A stretch of 64,000 nt of DNA from Streptomyces varsoviensis. GTDB taxonomy: Bacteria > Actinomycetota > Actinomycetes > Streptomycetales > Streptomycetaceae. How positions within the stretch are numbered: the stretch's first letter is position 1; each line of letters starts with the position of its first letter. The DNA lies in the NCBI RefSeq assembly GCF_000718635.1, contig NZ_JOBF01000006.1, forward strand, positions 186,001 through 250,000, read 5' to 3'. Shown piece by piece: positions 45,060-54,044 of this stretch. The translations under genes were made by a program, and so were the position numbers. The notes beneath the pieces were generated by a model that did not search any database, was not told where the DNA came from, and saw only the letters and a program-made list of their open reading frames with translations.

Positions 45060-45237
45060 CGGCGCTTGCTATTGCGGAGCCTGCCTGAAGCCCCCTGGGC
45101 GGTGCTACGCTATGCGGCCAGAAGCGCAGTACGCACACAGCTCTCATACCTCACACCACATCACAGGTCACGCGAGGGATCCCCCCGGACGTGCCCATTG
45201 GCTTCGTGCCCACACCTTCCAAATCAGGAGCTTCGCC

Positions 45238-48200
45238 ATGTCGGTGTTCCCTCATGGCCGTGCGCCCGCGTCGGCCGACACCCCAGCCCAGCGATACGAT
45301 GCCCTTCTTGGCTGCCTTTCACGGCGCATCGTCAGTCAAGCCACGGGTACGTCCATCCCCACTGGGACTCGACTCCACGACCAGCCGCAGAAGCAACTGT
45401 GGCTCGGCATGCTCGCCAGCGAAGCGAAGTTGGTCGCCGAGACCAACGCTGGCTTCTGCGGGCTTCAGATCACCCCTCCCGCCCAAGGGTTTTCATTCCG
45501 AGTGCGGACACTGCCAGAAACGCTCATCATCGAGGTGGCCGCGTCAGCCTTCTTGGGGCTGCATCCAACCGTGGATGAACAGCGCGACTCCACGACCACC
45601 GCACCTGACGTGGCTACTTCTAACGCACGCGGCGTGGCGGCGAGACAAAGCCCGACCGCTCAGGGAGCCGACAGGGCCATCGATGGAGGCCGATCCCGAG
45701 CTCGCCACGTAGCCGCCGGCAACGGCCGGAGTGCGAAGTACCCCCTCGCTCACATCTGGACGAAGGTCGCGATGGATCCTGTTCGGATCCCCGTTCGCCT
45801 GCCTTCGACGAAGGCCATGTCCGTACGTGTGGGCGAGGAGGAGATCGCTACAGCACTGCGCTCCGCTGCGTCCCGCCATGGCCACCAGCTCTTCCGACAG
45901 CGTCTGGGCGCTCCGGCAAACGGGTCCCTGCCCCACGACTTCGACTTGGTCGACGAACGAACCTGGGCCTCGTATGGCGCCCACAACCTGACGCCAGCCA
46001 CGAACGTGATCCCTCCCCGGCACCGGGCGGCAGTCGAGATCGAGGTCACGCCTCTCGACGGTGCTTTTGAGATCTTCGTCGCGGTGGTGAACACTACACC
46101 CGCGCCCAAAGACCAACTGATCGATGGCGTTCGCCCCTACGAGGAGGCGTACCTGGACACCCGCTTGTATCAGGTCGTTCTGACGGCGACGCTCGACGCG
46201 TGCGTCGAACCGTACGAGCTGGAACAGGTGGCGCAGTCCCATCGGTATGAACGGTCCGTGCCCGCGTTTGGGCACGCGTCTCCTGTCTCGCACCAGGAGC
46301 ACAACGGTCTCACCACGCTTCGGACCGAGTTCGCCGCTACGGAGCCGACATGGCGTGCGTATCCCAGGGATAAGTCCAGGGATGTGGCTGGCCGCGAAGT
46401 TCCCATTGATACTTCCTTCGACTCCCTCATCGCGGACCCAGTCGGCACCATCTCGACCCTGGTCGAGCTCTTGGACGTCTGGGTAGACGATAACTGGGGC
46501 ACGCCGGCGCTGGACGCCCTTCACAAAGCACGTGGATGGAACGACAAGGCGCGCGCGGAGGCGGAGCAGGGCGCACAGGCTGCCCGCGCGGAGGCAGCTT
46601 GGGTGCGTGCGGGGCTGGACATCCTCAGGACCGACCCGAACGTCTGGGACGCTTTCGTGGCGGCGAACAAGGTGGTCAAGGCTGCCGCAGGTGATGAATA
46701 CGACAGTTGGCGCCCGTTTCAGGTGGCTTGGATCGTCGGGTGCCTGCCGGGCATGGTCGACCCCAGGCGACACCGAGAGGTCAACATCGTCTGGTTCCAG
46801 ACGGGTGGCGGTAAGTCCGAGGCGTATCTCGGACTGATGCTAGCCACGCTCTTCTACGGCAGGTACACCGGTGTCACCCGGGGCACGCAGGTATGGGCAC
46901 GGTTCCCCCTGCGCCTGTTGGCCCTGCAGCAGACCGAGCGCTTCGCCAAGATGGTCATGAACGCGGAGATCCTCAGGCGAGCGGATCCTCGTATCCGTGA
47001 CACGGGGGCCTTTGGCATCGGGTACTTCGTTGGTGGCGGCAACACCCCGAATCGGCTCCGCAAGCCTGATGGCAGCAACTATTACAATGGTCCGGATCCC
47101 ACCGACCCCGCGACTGCTGAGGCATGCAGGGTACTTAGCGACTGCCCCGTTTGCGGTCGGAGTCTCACCGTTAAGTGGGACGACCCGAGTCACACCATGC
47201 GTCATGTCTGTGAGAACCCCAACTGCCAGTTGGGCGGCGTCCTCCCCATTTGGGGAGTGGACGACGACATCTACCGCCGGGCGCCCTCCGTGCTCGTCGG
47301 CACCGTCGACAAGCTCGCGCAGCTTGGCCAGAACCAAGCCTTCCAGATTCTGCTCGGACGTCCCCACTCCCTTTGCCCCAAGCATGGTTACTCCGCCAAT
47401 CCCACTTGGTGCTCTGTCTTCGGGTGCAAGGAGCAACGGCGCGCGGTACCGAAGGGGTTCGGACACGTGCGGCTGGAGATCGCCGACGAACTCCACCTGC
47501 TCGACGAGAGCCTCGGCGCACTCGACGGCATGTACGAGTCACTGCTGCAGAGAATCAGCGAGCACCTTAAGAACGAACCCTTCCAGATCGTCGGCGCCAC
47601 AGCGACCATCGAGGGCTACCAGAACCAGGTACGTCACCTCTACGACCGCGATGCCAGGCGCTTCCCCGTCAATGGCCCCGAGGCAGGGGAAACCTTCTGG
47701 TCGACTACCCGGAAGGGCGACCCGTTGCGCCGCTTCCTGGGGGTGCGCTCCCGAGCGAGCACCATGGTGACCGCCACCCGGGAGGTCGCGGTGGTTCACG
47801 ACCAATGGGTGCGCGACCTATGCGATGATCCAAAGAGTGTCGTCGCGGAAGCGGGCCTTGAGGTCGACGATGCTTCCATCGTCGACGAGGCGCGACGCGC
47901 GGGTGAGGATCTATTCGAGGTCCTGGTCGCCTACTGTTTGCGCAACGAGGACCTGACCAGTTTTGTCAGGGACCCCGCGGTGCGTGAGCTGTTGGAAAGC
48001 GAAGACAACCTCGCGATCATCAACGGCGACACCAGCCCTGACGTAATTCGGTCAGCTGTCGCCCGGTTGCTGAAGCCTCCGGGAAACAGTTCAGAGCGCG
48101 TACGGCTTATCGCCGCCACCAAAGCAATCGGGCACGGTTTCGACGTCGCCAGGCTGGGCGTCATGGCCGTCATGGGCACGCCGACCCAGGCATCCGAGAT

Positions 48201-48735
48201 CATCCAGGCGTCCGCACGCGTAGGCCGCCGCTTCCCGGGGCTGGTCGTGAACGTGATCAACCCCAGCCGGGACCGGGACGCGAGCGTCTTCCGTTACTAC
48301 CCCGAATGGATCCGCTACCTGGACCGCCTCGTCCACAAGGTGCCAGTGAACCGAGAATCGGTACCTGTCCTCAAACGAGTTTTGCCCGGTGGGTTGATGG
48401 CTTGGCTCCTACAGGTCCTCGACCGGGACTGGATCACAGGAGGGCGCAGGCGACGATCTCTCGCGGACTCCACCGCGTTCCGGGACGCCGTGAACGACGG
48501 AGCGGTAAACCGAGGACTGCTCGTCTCCCTGCTGCGTCACGGATTCGGCATCGACGACACGAGCGTCTACCACCGGATGCACCGCGAGGCGATCGACGCC
48601 TGGGTCGACGACCACCTCGCCACGCTCCCGCTGCGCGCGGAAGCCGGCAAGCGGCTCCCCGACCTGCTGCACCCCTCCGTGCCTCGATCCCTCCGGGATA
48701 TCGAGGAGCCCTTGACCATCTACGGCGAGTTGTAG
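45238..48735 (+). CDS. drmA: DISARM helicase DrmA
   Basis: An SF2 helicase of 1165 residues. The N-terminal 480 residues are family-specific. Walker A is TGGGKSEAY at about 522-530. A zinc-finger-like insert follows (CPVCGRSLTVKWDD to CENPNCQ). The DEAH-type box is DELHLLDESLG at about 750, then GATATIEGY, and motif VI is ASARVGRRFPG at about 991-1000. This layout matches DrmA, which with DrmB blocks incoming phage DNA in DISARM defence. GGAG lies 8 nt before the ATG at 45238; open codons continue upstream to 44968 but are not supported. No frameshift seen. About 60 bp before drmB. Confidence 0.92.
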   Translation: MSVFPHGRAPASADTPAQRYDALLGCLSRRIVSQATGTSIPTGTRLHDQPQKQLWLGMLASEAKLVAETNAGFCGLQITPPAQGFSFRVRTLPETLIIEVAASAFLGLHPTVDEQRDSTTTAPDVATSNARGVAARQSPTAQGADRAIDGGRSRARHVAAGNGRSAKYPLAHIWTKVAMDPVRIPVRLPSTKAMSVRVGEEEIATALRSAASRHGHQLFRQRLGAPANGSLPHDFDLVDERTWASYGAHNLTPATNVIPPRHRAAVEIEVTPLDGAFEIFVAVVNTTPAPKDQLIDGVRPYEEAYLDTRLYQVVLTATLDACVEPYELEQVAQSHRYERSVPAFGHASPVSHQEHNGLTTLRTEFAATEPTWRAYPRDKSRDVAGREVPIDTSFDSLIADPVGTISTLVELLDVWVDDNWGTPALDALHKARGWNDKARAEAEQGAQAARAEAAWVRAGLDILRTDPNVWDAFVAANKVVKAAAGDEYDSWRPFQVAWIVGCLPGMVDPRRHREVNIVWFQTGGGKSEAYLGLMLATLFYGRYTGVTRGTQVWARFPLRLLALQQTERFAKMVMNAEILRRADPRIRDTGAFGIGYFVGGGNTPNRLRKPDGSNYYNGPDPTDPATAEACRVLSDCPVCGRSLTVKWDDPSHTMRHVCENPNCQLGGVLPIWGVDDDIYRRAPSVLVGTVDKLAQLGQNQAFQILLGRPHSLCPKHGYSANPTWCSVFGCKEQRRAVPKGFGHVRLEIADELHLLDESLGALDGMYESLLQRISEHLKNEPFQIVGATATIEGYQNQVRHLYDRDARRFPVNGPEAGETFWSTTRKGDPLRRFLGVRSRASTMVTATREVAVVHDQWVRDLCDDPKSVVAEAGLEVDDASIVDEARRAGEDLFEVLVAYCLRNEDLTSFVRDPAVRELLESEDNLAIINGDTSPDVIRSAVARLLKPPGNSSERVRLIAATKAIGHGFDVARLGVMAVMGTPTQASEIIQASARVGRRFPGLVVNVINPSRDRDASVFRYYPEWIRYLDRLVHKVPVNRESVPVLKRVLPGGLMAWLLQVLDRDWITGGRRRRSLADSTAFRDAVNDGAVNRGLLVSLLRHGFGIDDTSVYHRMHREAIDAWVDDHLATLPLRAEAGKRLPDLLHPSVPRSLRDIEEPLTIYGEL

Positions 48736-48794
48736 CCGCACGCGCATTCCGCGTCGCTCCCGTCGTCCACCTCCCGTACTCGGAGAGAGTCCAC

Positions 48795-50666
48795 ATGGTC
48801 TTCGACCAGCTCAACCGCAGCAACATCCAGGCGCTCTGGCGCTACATGCCGGGCCAGCCATACAACTGGTCCTCTAAAGGCTCAGTCCTCGGCGAGCCGC
48901 CCCGCCAGGTAACCCCCCTCGACGTCCCCGAGGGATGGGTGGCTCCACAACTTCGTCGGCTACTCCTGCCCTTCGCCAGCGCCTCGAGCAACGATCCTCG
49001 AGTCGGTGCCGAGCTGACCGCCCTCAAGCGGCGTCAGTTCAGTTTGGTGAAGGCTGAGGACCTCCGCGCCGTTCGCTTCCCCAACACCTTTCTGTGCCGC
49101 GCGTGCGGCGCGTTCCGACTCATCCGCGCCGCCGACCCCGCACCAACCTGCCCCACCTCCAGCCACGGGCGGATGGAACAGTTCTCTTGGTGCGAGGTGC
49201 ACGAGTGCGGCCACCTGAGCGAGCTCACCGCGCCGCGTTGCGGCTCCGGTTGCCGCGCCACGATGCGGCTCAACAACACTCGCGACTTGAATACCTCCCG
49301 CTGGTACTGGACCTGCGACCGTTGCCAGCGGCGTTCAGACGAGCCGGTCGTCAAATGGTGCTCAACCTGTCGCGACGGACGTCCCCAAGTCATGCGGGTG
49401 CCTCAGACCGCGGCTTATTACCCGCAACAAGTCACCGTCATCAACCCGCCCACCCGCAGCGACTATGGCGCACTCGCCTACGATGGCGTTTACGCCGCCG
49501 CCGTGGCTCAGAGCCTTGGCGCTCTGCCCCGGGGGGCTGAGGGTCTCCGGCGAGCTGGAGGCACCAGCTCTGCGGGATCCGCCTTGGAACAGGCGCGAGA
49601 AACTGCGGAAGCTCTCGGGATTAAGCCGGGTGACGAGCTCTACGACCAACTCATCGCCAAAGCCCAGAAACGCACAGACGACACCCCAGCCTGGAACGCA
49701 CAAGTCGAGGTTTTGGGCCGTGACCCCGAGACGATCGAGGCGTTCGGTGAAGAATGTCGCCAGCTCGGCCTTGCCTGGGACGCCAAGCCCTTGACGGTCC
49801 AGAACCTGCTCGATGGCGACGCGGGAACCCAATTGGAAGCCTACTACCAGCAGTACCCGAAGCTGATCTCCCACTACGGCTTCACCGACGTCACCTTGCT
49901 ACGGGAGTTGCCAATCGCCTATATCGTGGCGGGCTACACAAGGATCAGCAGCAATGCGGTGGCCACAACACGCCGGGGCACCCAGACCAGACAACGGTTC
50001 CGCTTCTTTCCAGCGGGACGTGACAGCAAGTTCCCGATGTACGGAGTACGCACCGAGACCGAGGGCCTGCTTTTCGAGTTGGACAAGCTCGCCGTGGTGC
50101 GGTGGCTCGTCGACTCCGGCGTCATCGAGGACCCCGGCCTGCACACCCAGGAAAATGCCCAACAATGGATCTTCCAATTCAGCGATCCCGTGCTTGATGC
50201 CTTCAACGCGCCCGACAACTCGATCACGGGGGCCATCCTCGGGCTCGTCCATTCCATGGCTCATCGCACGATGAAGGCCCTTGCCACCAGGTGCGGGCTC
50301 AACGTCGACTCGCTCGGGGAGTACCTCTTCCCCGCTAACTGCGCTTTCCTCGTCTACGCCAACACCCGAAGCAACTTCACCCTCGGCGGACTCGAACACG
50401 TATATCGGTTCGACCTGGAAGATGCGCTGTGTGAACTGGACGCGGAGACCCGCTGCGTCTTCGATCCGCCTTGTCGGCGTGACTTCGGTGGGGCGTGCGC
50501 CGCGTGCCTCCACATCTCCGAGGTGGCCTGCACGAGGTTCAATACCGTGCTAGATCGCAATCTACTCTTCGGCACGCTCCCACCACTAGTTTCGGACCCT
50601 GTCGGAGGCACTTCCCGACGAGGTACGGAATGCGAACGACAGTGGCGCGGGTACTGGAGCCACTGA
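48795..50666 (+). CDS. drmB: DISARM protein DrmB (DUF1998 family)
   Basis: A 623-residue partner of DrmA. Cys clusters in the first half (CRACGAFRLIR; CEVHECGHLSE; CDRCQRR; CSTCRDG) look like zinc ribbons. The C-terminal DUF1998 part has GLVHSMAHRTMKALATRCGL, SLGEYLFPANC and CRRDFGGACAACLHISEVAC. DrmB binds DrmA and stimulates its DNA-dependent activity in studied systems. GGAGAGAG precedes the ATG at 48795. It overlaps the drmC start by 37 nt. The frame is intact throughout. Confidence 0.92.
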   Translation: MVFDQLNRSNIQALWRYMPGQPYNWSSKGSVLGEPPRQVTPLDVPEGWVAPQLRRLLLPFASASSNDPRVGAELTALKRRQFSLVKAEDLRAVRFPNTFLCRACGAFRLIRAADPAPTCPTSSHGRMEQFSWCEVHECGHLSELTAPRCGSGCRATMRLNNTRDLNTSRWYWTCDRCQRRSDEPVVKWCSTCRDGRPQVMRVPQTAAYYPQQVTVINPPTRSDYGALAYDGVYAAAVAQSLGALPRGAEGLRRAGGTSSAGSALEQARETAEALGIKPGDELYDQLIAKAQKRTDDTPAWNAQVEVLGRDPETIEAFGEECRQLGLAWDAKPLTVQNLLDGDAGTQLEAYYQQYPKLISHYGFTDVTLLRELPIAYIVAGYTRISSNAVATTRRGTQTRQRFRFFPAGRDSKFPMYGVRTETEGLLFELDKLAVVRWLVDSGVIEDPGLHTQENAQQWIFQFSDPVLDAFNAPDNSITGAILGLVHSMAHRTMKALATRCGLNVDSLGEYLFPANCAFLVYANTRSNFTLGGLEHVYRFDLEDALCELDAETRCVFDPPCRRDFGGACAACLHISEVACTRFNTVLDRNLLFGTLPPLVSDPVGGTSRRGTECERQWRGYWSH

Positions 50667-51090
50667 GCCCCCTGGTCTCCCTGCTTTTGCAGGCGTCAGC
50701 CCCCGTGGACACTGCGGCGGCCGCGACCGACATCGCGGCCGCTGGGGGTACCGGTCTCGAAGTGGCCACTCTCATCACGAACGCTGTCATCGACCGGCGG
50801 CTCGTCTCGTACACCCTTGTCCACGCGGGCGTTCTCGACAAAGCAGGGAAGCTCACGGAAGCCGCGCCATTGCTCTTGGCGCAGGCGCACGCAATGGTGG
50901 CGATGTCGGTGGAGGAGGGGTGGGAGTTGGTGCTTACTGTGCCGGCCTTCCTGAAAGATTCGCTGGGCACGATGTCGCGTAATAACGGCGGGCCTGGGCT
51001 CCCGCTCGACACGGGTCGGACGATTCGCGAAGTTGCGGAGAGCGCCCAAACGCGTCTAATGATCGCCGTGCCCTATCTACACCACCACCT
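50630..51090 (+). pseudogene. drmC: DrmC (phospholipase D-like) truncated at its 3' part
   Basis: Starts at the ATG at 50630 inside the drmB end, after GACGAGG. The first 150 residues fit DrmC: LITNAVIDRRLVSYTLVHAG, WELVLTVPAFL, REVAESAQTRLMIAVPYLHHHL. In an intact protein the VPYLH-type strand leads into the PLD domain with an HKD motif. Here, from about 51090, the same frame continues with TDQVLVVAHAKDLVQQLERA, which is helicase motif Ia sequence. No HKD motif remains, so catalytic function should be lost; the hybrid frame ends at 51634 after a frameshifted stretch. Confidence 0.75.
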
Positions 51091-52206
51091 CCGCCGCCAC
51101 CCCACGGATCAGGTCCTTGTAGTGGCGCACGCCAAGGACCTGGTCCAGCAACTGGAGCGCGCGCTGTGGCGGCACCTGCCCAAGGAAGTTCCCACCCGCC
51201 TGCTCACCGGGGACACCCGCCCCGACGACCTGTCCGGAGTGACCTGTGCCACGGTCGGCCCGCTCTGCCAGCCGCCCGCTTCGGCTACCGGCCGGCGCTT
51301 GTCATGGTTGACGAGGCGCATCACGTCGGCGCGGACGGGCAGTACGACGAGTTGTTGGAAACCCTGTCCACCTCAAGGCAGTTCGGGGACACAGCTACGC
51401 CTTGGCGAGGCGACGCTCACGACATCAGCCACCACTTGGGGCCGGCGAGTTTCACACTCGGTATCGAGGAGGGAATGCGTCGTGGCTACCTGGCGCAGGT
51501 GGACTACCGGTTGTTCGTCGACAACGTCGACTGGGATGTCGTCAAAGCGGCCAGCGAGCACGAGTACGGCCTGGCGGACCTCAACGCCCGCCTTTTCCTG
51601 CCGCAGCGGGACGAGTCCATCCGCGACGAGCTAGCTGCGGCATGGGCGGCCACCGCTAGCCCCCGCGCCATCGTGTTCTGTCGCACGGTTGAGCACGCCG
51701 AACGACTGGCCGAACTCCTGCGTCGGGCCCCCCTGTGGTCCGGAGCCTTGGCACTGCACGCCGGCCTGGCCAAACGCGAGAGGCAGAGCCGCCTCCTCGC
51801 CTTCCGCAGCGGCGAGGTCCCCATCCTCACGTCTGTCGACATCCTCAATGAGGGGGTGGATGTCCCCGACGTCAACATCCTCTGCTTCGCCAGGGTGACT
51901 CACTCCCGTCGGATCTTCGTTCAGCAGCTGGGACGGGGGCTCCGGCTCAGGGCCGGCAAGGAACGGGTGACGGTGCTCGACTTCGTCAGCGATCTACGTC
52001 GGATCGCGGCGGCCCTCAACATCAAGCGCAGCTTGGAGGGCGGTGAGGTAGAAATCCTGGACCAAGTCGCCCCATCACGCATTGATTTCAACGACCAACG
52101 AGTCGCGACCCTTATGGAAGAGTGGATCAAGGACGCGGCCGGCCTCGAAACCGCGTATGACGAGCACCGCCTACAGTTCCCGTCCGCCCTCGCCACCCTG
52201 GAGTAG
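51091..52206 (+). pseudogene. SF2 helicase remnant: 5' deleted and frameshifted
   Basis: Two frames together give most of an SF2 helicase. Up to about 51255 the drmC frame supplies VLVVAHAKDLVQQLERALWR and PDDLSGVTCATV. The downstream frame then continues LPAARFGYRPALVMVDEAHHVG (DEAH box), DTATPWRGD, AIVFCRTVEHAERLAELL, TSVDILNEGVDVPDVN and QLGRGLRLRAGKERV (motif VI) to a stop at 52206. A one-base change near 51255-51262 breaks the frame. Walker A and everything before motif Ia are missing at the drmC junction, so the protein cannot work as a helicase. Confidence 0.75.
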
Positions 52207-52211
52207 CCGCC

Positions 52212-52829
52212 TTGCCCCAGCTCAACCTTCCCGAAGCTCTCCGTCGCCGCATCCTCCTCAGCATGTATCGGACCGCCGACGAGCCGGACTGGGAGTTTCT
52301 GAGCAATCCCGGGAAGACCGCGCAATATCGGCGGTGGTTCGACGACCCTGGCATCGGAGGTGAGCTCCGAGCGTTCGCCAGCGACAAGGACGTCCGGATG
52401 TGGTTCAAGGACGTGCCGATGAAGGAGTACGCCCGAGCGCAGGAGGGCATCGGGAGGTTCGTTCCCTACGTTCAGCGCCGCTTCCGAGGGGCCGACGAGA
52501 TCGTCCAGTTCTTCTGTGGTCCCGGCTGGTCCGTGGTGCCGGACTCTATAGAGGGTAAGCCGAACCACTGTCTGGCCACTGATGGGGATGTCACCCGATA
52601 CATCTGCTGGGGCAAGGACGGGGTTCTGAACGACCTCCTCTGGGCAGCAATGAATGAGGCCGTCGACTCGGGAACGCGCCCCGGAATAGTGATCACTACC
52701 AGGGACGGCCAAACACTCACCCAGCACGCGCGGGAACGTCACATGCGACTTGCGAATCACTGCGGAGTGGACCTGACCCACTTGCACCGCACCGTGATCG
52801 ATAACCCCGATCTGCTTACCGAGCCGTAG
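52212..52829 (+). CDS. Uncharacterised island protein, 205 residues
   Basis: No family recognised. It starts at TTG (52212), 5 nt after the helicase stop, with GGAG overlapping that stop codon. The sequence is mixed and well folded in character: an N-terminal helix (LPEALRRRILLSMYR), DWEFLSNPGKTAQYRRWFDD, DVRMWFKDVPMKEYARAQEG, QFFCGPGWSVVPDSIEGKPN, WGKDGVLNDLLWAAMNEAVD, TRPGIVITTRDGQTLTQHAR. No signal peptide or membrane helix. Position and spacing suggest it was the partner of the now broken helicase; it may be an orphaned subunit of a two-gene defence module. Confidence 0.65.
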   Translation: MPQLNLPEALRRRILLSMYRTADEPDWEFLSNPGKTAQYRRWFDDPGIGGELRAFASDKDVRMWFKDVPMKEYARAQEGIGRFVPYVQRRFRGADEIVQFFCGPGWSVVPDSIEGKPNHCLATDGDVTRYICWGKDGVLNDLLWAAMNEAVDSGTRPGIVITTRDGQTLTQHARERHMRLANHCGVDLTHLHRTVIDNPDLLTEP

Positions 52830-53000
52830 TCCGAAGGGGCTGCCCGTCGCTCCAGGACACGCGCTGCAAAGGCGTGTGCTGGGAGCCAAATGGGAGCCGA
52901 CCCGCTCCCCGAGTCCCTTCAAGAACGCGCGAGACCAACCGGGACCCCACCGCTGACCTGCGGAAACTCCATCGCGTCTGGCAAGACCAGTAACCGAACC
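52830..53000. other. Right end of the island
   Basis: There are 171 bases without a gene. The sequence CTGGGAGCCAAATGGGAGCCGA (52880-52900) repeats GGGAGCC. A similar TTTGGGAGCCAACTGGG lies just inside the left end (43369-43385). These could be arm-type integrase-binding sites left from the original element. Confidence 0.35.
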
Positions 53001-53046
53001 TCGTTCGGGACGAAGAGGTCGTGGGTTCAAATCCCGCCACCCCGAC
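53001..53046 (+). repeat. Right attachment site (attR)
   Basis: A perfect second copy of the 46-bp tRNA-Pro 3' sequence. Upstream of it the sequence no longer resembles a tRNA (TAACCGAACC in place of the D-arm), so only the left copy is a functional tRNA gene. Confidence 0.93.
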
Positions 53047-53062
53047 TGAGAAGTAGCAAGGT

Positions 53063-53098
53063 CAGGGCCCTGACTCGTGAGAGCGAGTCAGGGCCCTG
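53063..53098 (+). terminator. Original tRNA-Pro terminator, displaced to the right of the island
   Basis: Perfect 15-bp arms CAGGGCCCTGACTCG (53063-53077) and CGAGTCAGGGCCCTG (53084-53098) have a 6-nt loop and follow attR at the distance expected for a tRNA terminator. The island carries a similar but different hairpin after attL. Confidence 0.75.
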
Positions 53099-53138
53099 GT
53101 CCGTTGTGGGGCAGACAGGGCCACACGCGAATGGGCGG

Positions 53139-53741
53139 CTACGGGGTCGGCCGGCTTGCCCTGGGGTTTACGAGAGTGGCCCACGTGCATACACCGGCAG
53201 CGGGCGGATACGCGGCGCCGAACCCCCACTCCCCGTGATGCCTCTCGGACAGTTCGCGGACGTCCGAGAGCGAGCCCCTCCGGCGTTCGTCGCATGCGGC
53301 GGCGAGGCGGCGGTGGGCGTGTGGGGCGTGAGTGTCGTGGGCCGTCACCTGAAGCGCGTCCCCGTTCCGGCGGATCACCACCTGGACCAGTTCGCCCGCT
53401 CCGGTGAACCGGCAGGCGTGCACCGTGAGTTCGTACACGAGAAGAAGCGCCGGATCCATCAGCTCCTCCTCGACACCGTGCACTTCGAGCATGACTTCCG
53501 CCGCCTCCTGCGCGATGGTCGGCGTTTCGGAGGCCGACGGAAGCGTCAGCCCGTAGACGAGCTTCGCGGGGGACGGCTCCGTGAGGTCCGGGGGCGGTGG
53601 CGGACACTGGGTGAACCTCGGAACGGCCTGAAAGGCGAACGGCGCGACGACGGCGTGAGGCAGGAGGCCGGACGGGGCCCCGTTTCCGGTCCAGGTGGGG
53701 GCGGGCTTCGCCGGTACGGGCGTGGGTGTTTTCTGAAGCAT
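53139..53741 (-). CDS. ATP-binding (RsbW/HATPase-like) regulatory protein
   Basis: A 200-residue protein beginning MLQKTPTPVPAKPAPTW at 53741, after GCGGAG. A Pro-rich N-terminus is followed by a degenerate GHKL fold. VYELTVHACRFTGAGELVQV replaces the usual N-box (Glu is kept, Asn is lost), RRNGDALQVTAHDTHAPH is the G1-like box, and SERHHGEWGFG is the end. In streptomycetes such proteins sit divergently beside XRE/DUF5753 and DUF397 genes, as here. Likely a partner of the neighbouring regulator, perhaps without kinase activity. Confidence 0.75.
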   Translation of the reverse strand: MLQKTPTPVPAKPAPTWTGNGAPSGLLPHAVVAPFAFQAVPRFTQCPPPPPDLTEPSPAKLVYGLTLPSASETPTIAQEAAEVMLEVHGVEEELMDPALLLVYELTVHACRFTGAGELVQVVIRRNGDALQVTAHDTHAPHAHRRLAAACDERRRGSLSDVRELSERHHGEWGFGAAYPPAAGVCTWATLVNPRASRPTP

Positions 53742-54044
53742 GGCAACTCCGCTCAGTGGTGGGGTGTCGAGGGGGACGAGATGGCCGTACGGGTGCACGG
53801 ACACTTCGTCGACGCGGCGGGACCGTGGCTCGTCTCCCTGACGCGGGCACACCCCTCCCAGGGCAGGAGGACACGGGCAGGCTCGCGTGATGCGCTTCGA
53901 TCTCGCGTTGCGTGAGCTTCGCGTCACTTAAAGTACGACAGTAGGTGGTACCTGCGCCACCGCTATGGTGGAACTTAACCCCAGATGGATTGCGCTGACC
54001 GCACCCGGCAGACTGGGCCGCGCACCGAGGAGGAAGGGCCATCG

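Larger units (their letters stand above)
43245..53046. mobile_element. Genomic island in tRNA-Pro carrying a decayed DISARM locus
   Basis: A 46-bp sequence covering the tRNA-Pro 3' part occurs perfectly at 43245-43290 and 53001-53046 and bounds about 9.8 kb whose genes are absent from the conserved backbone. Base composition is visibly less extreme than in the surrounding genes. Contents in order: a wHTH-like gene, a drmE-like remnant, drmA, drmB, a truncated drmC, a helicase pseudogene and an unknown gene. No integrase, replication, transfer or methyltransferase gene is visible, so the island looks immobile and reduced by deletions. Confidence 0.9.

Noticed and set aside
51091..52829. Helicase plus small protein as a Hachiman-type (HamAB) system
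   Set aside because: The small protein shows no DUF1837 features that I can recognise and the helicase lacks Walker A, so no known two-gene defence name is justified.
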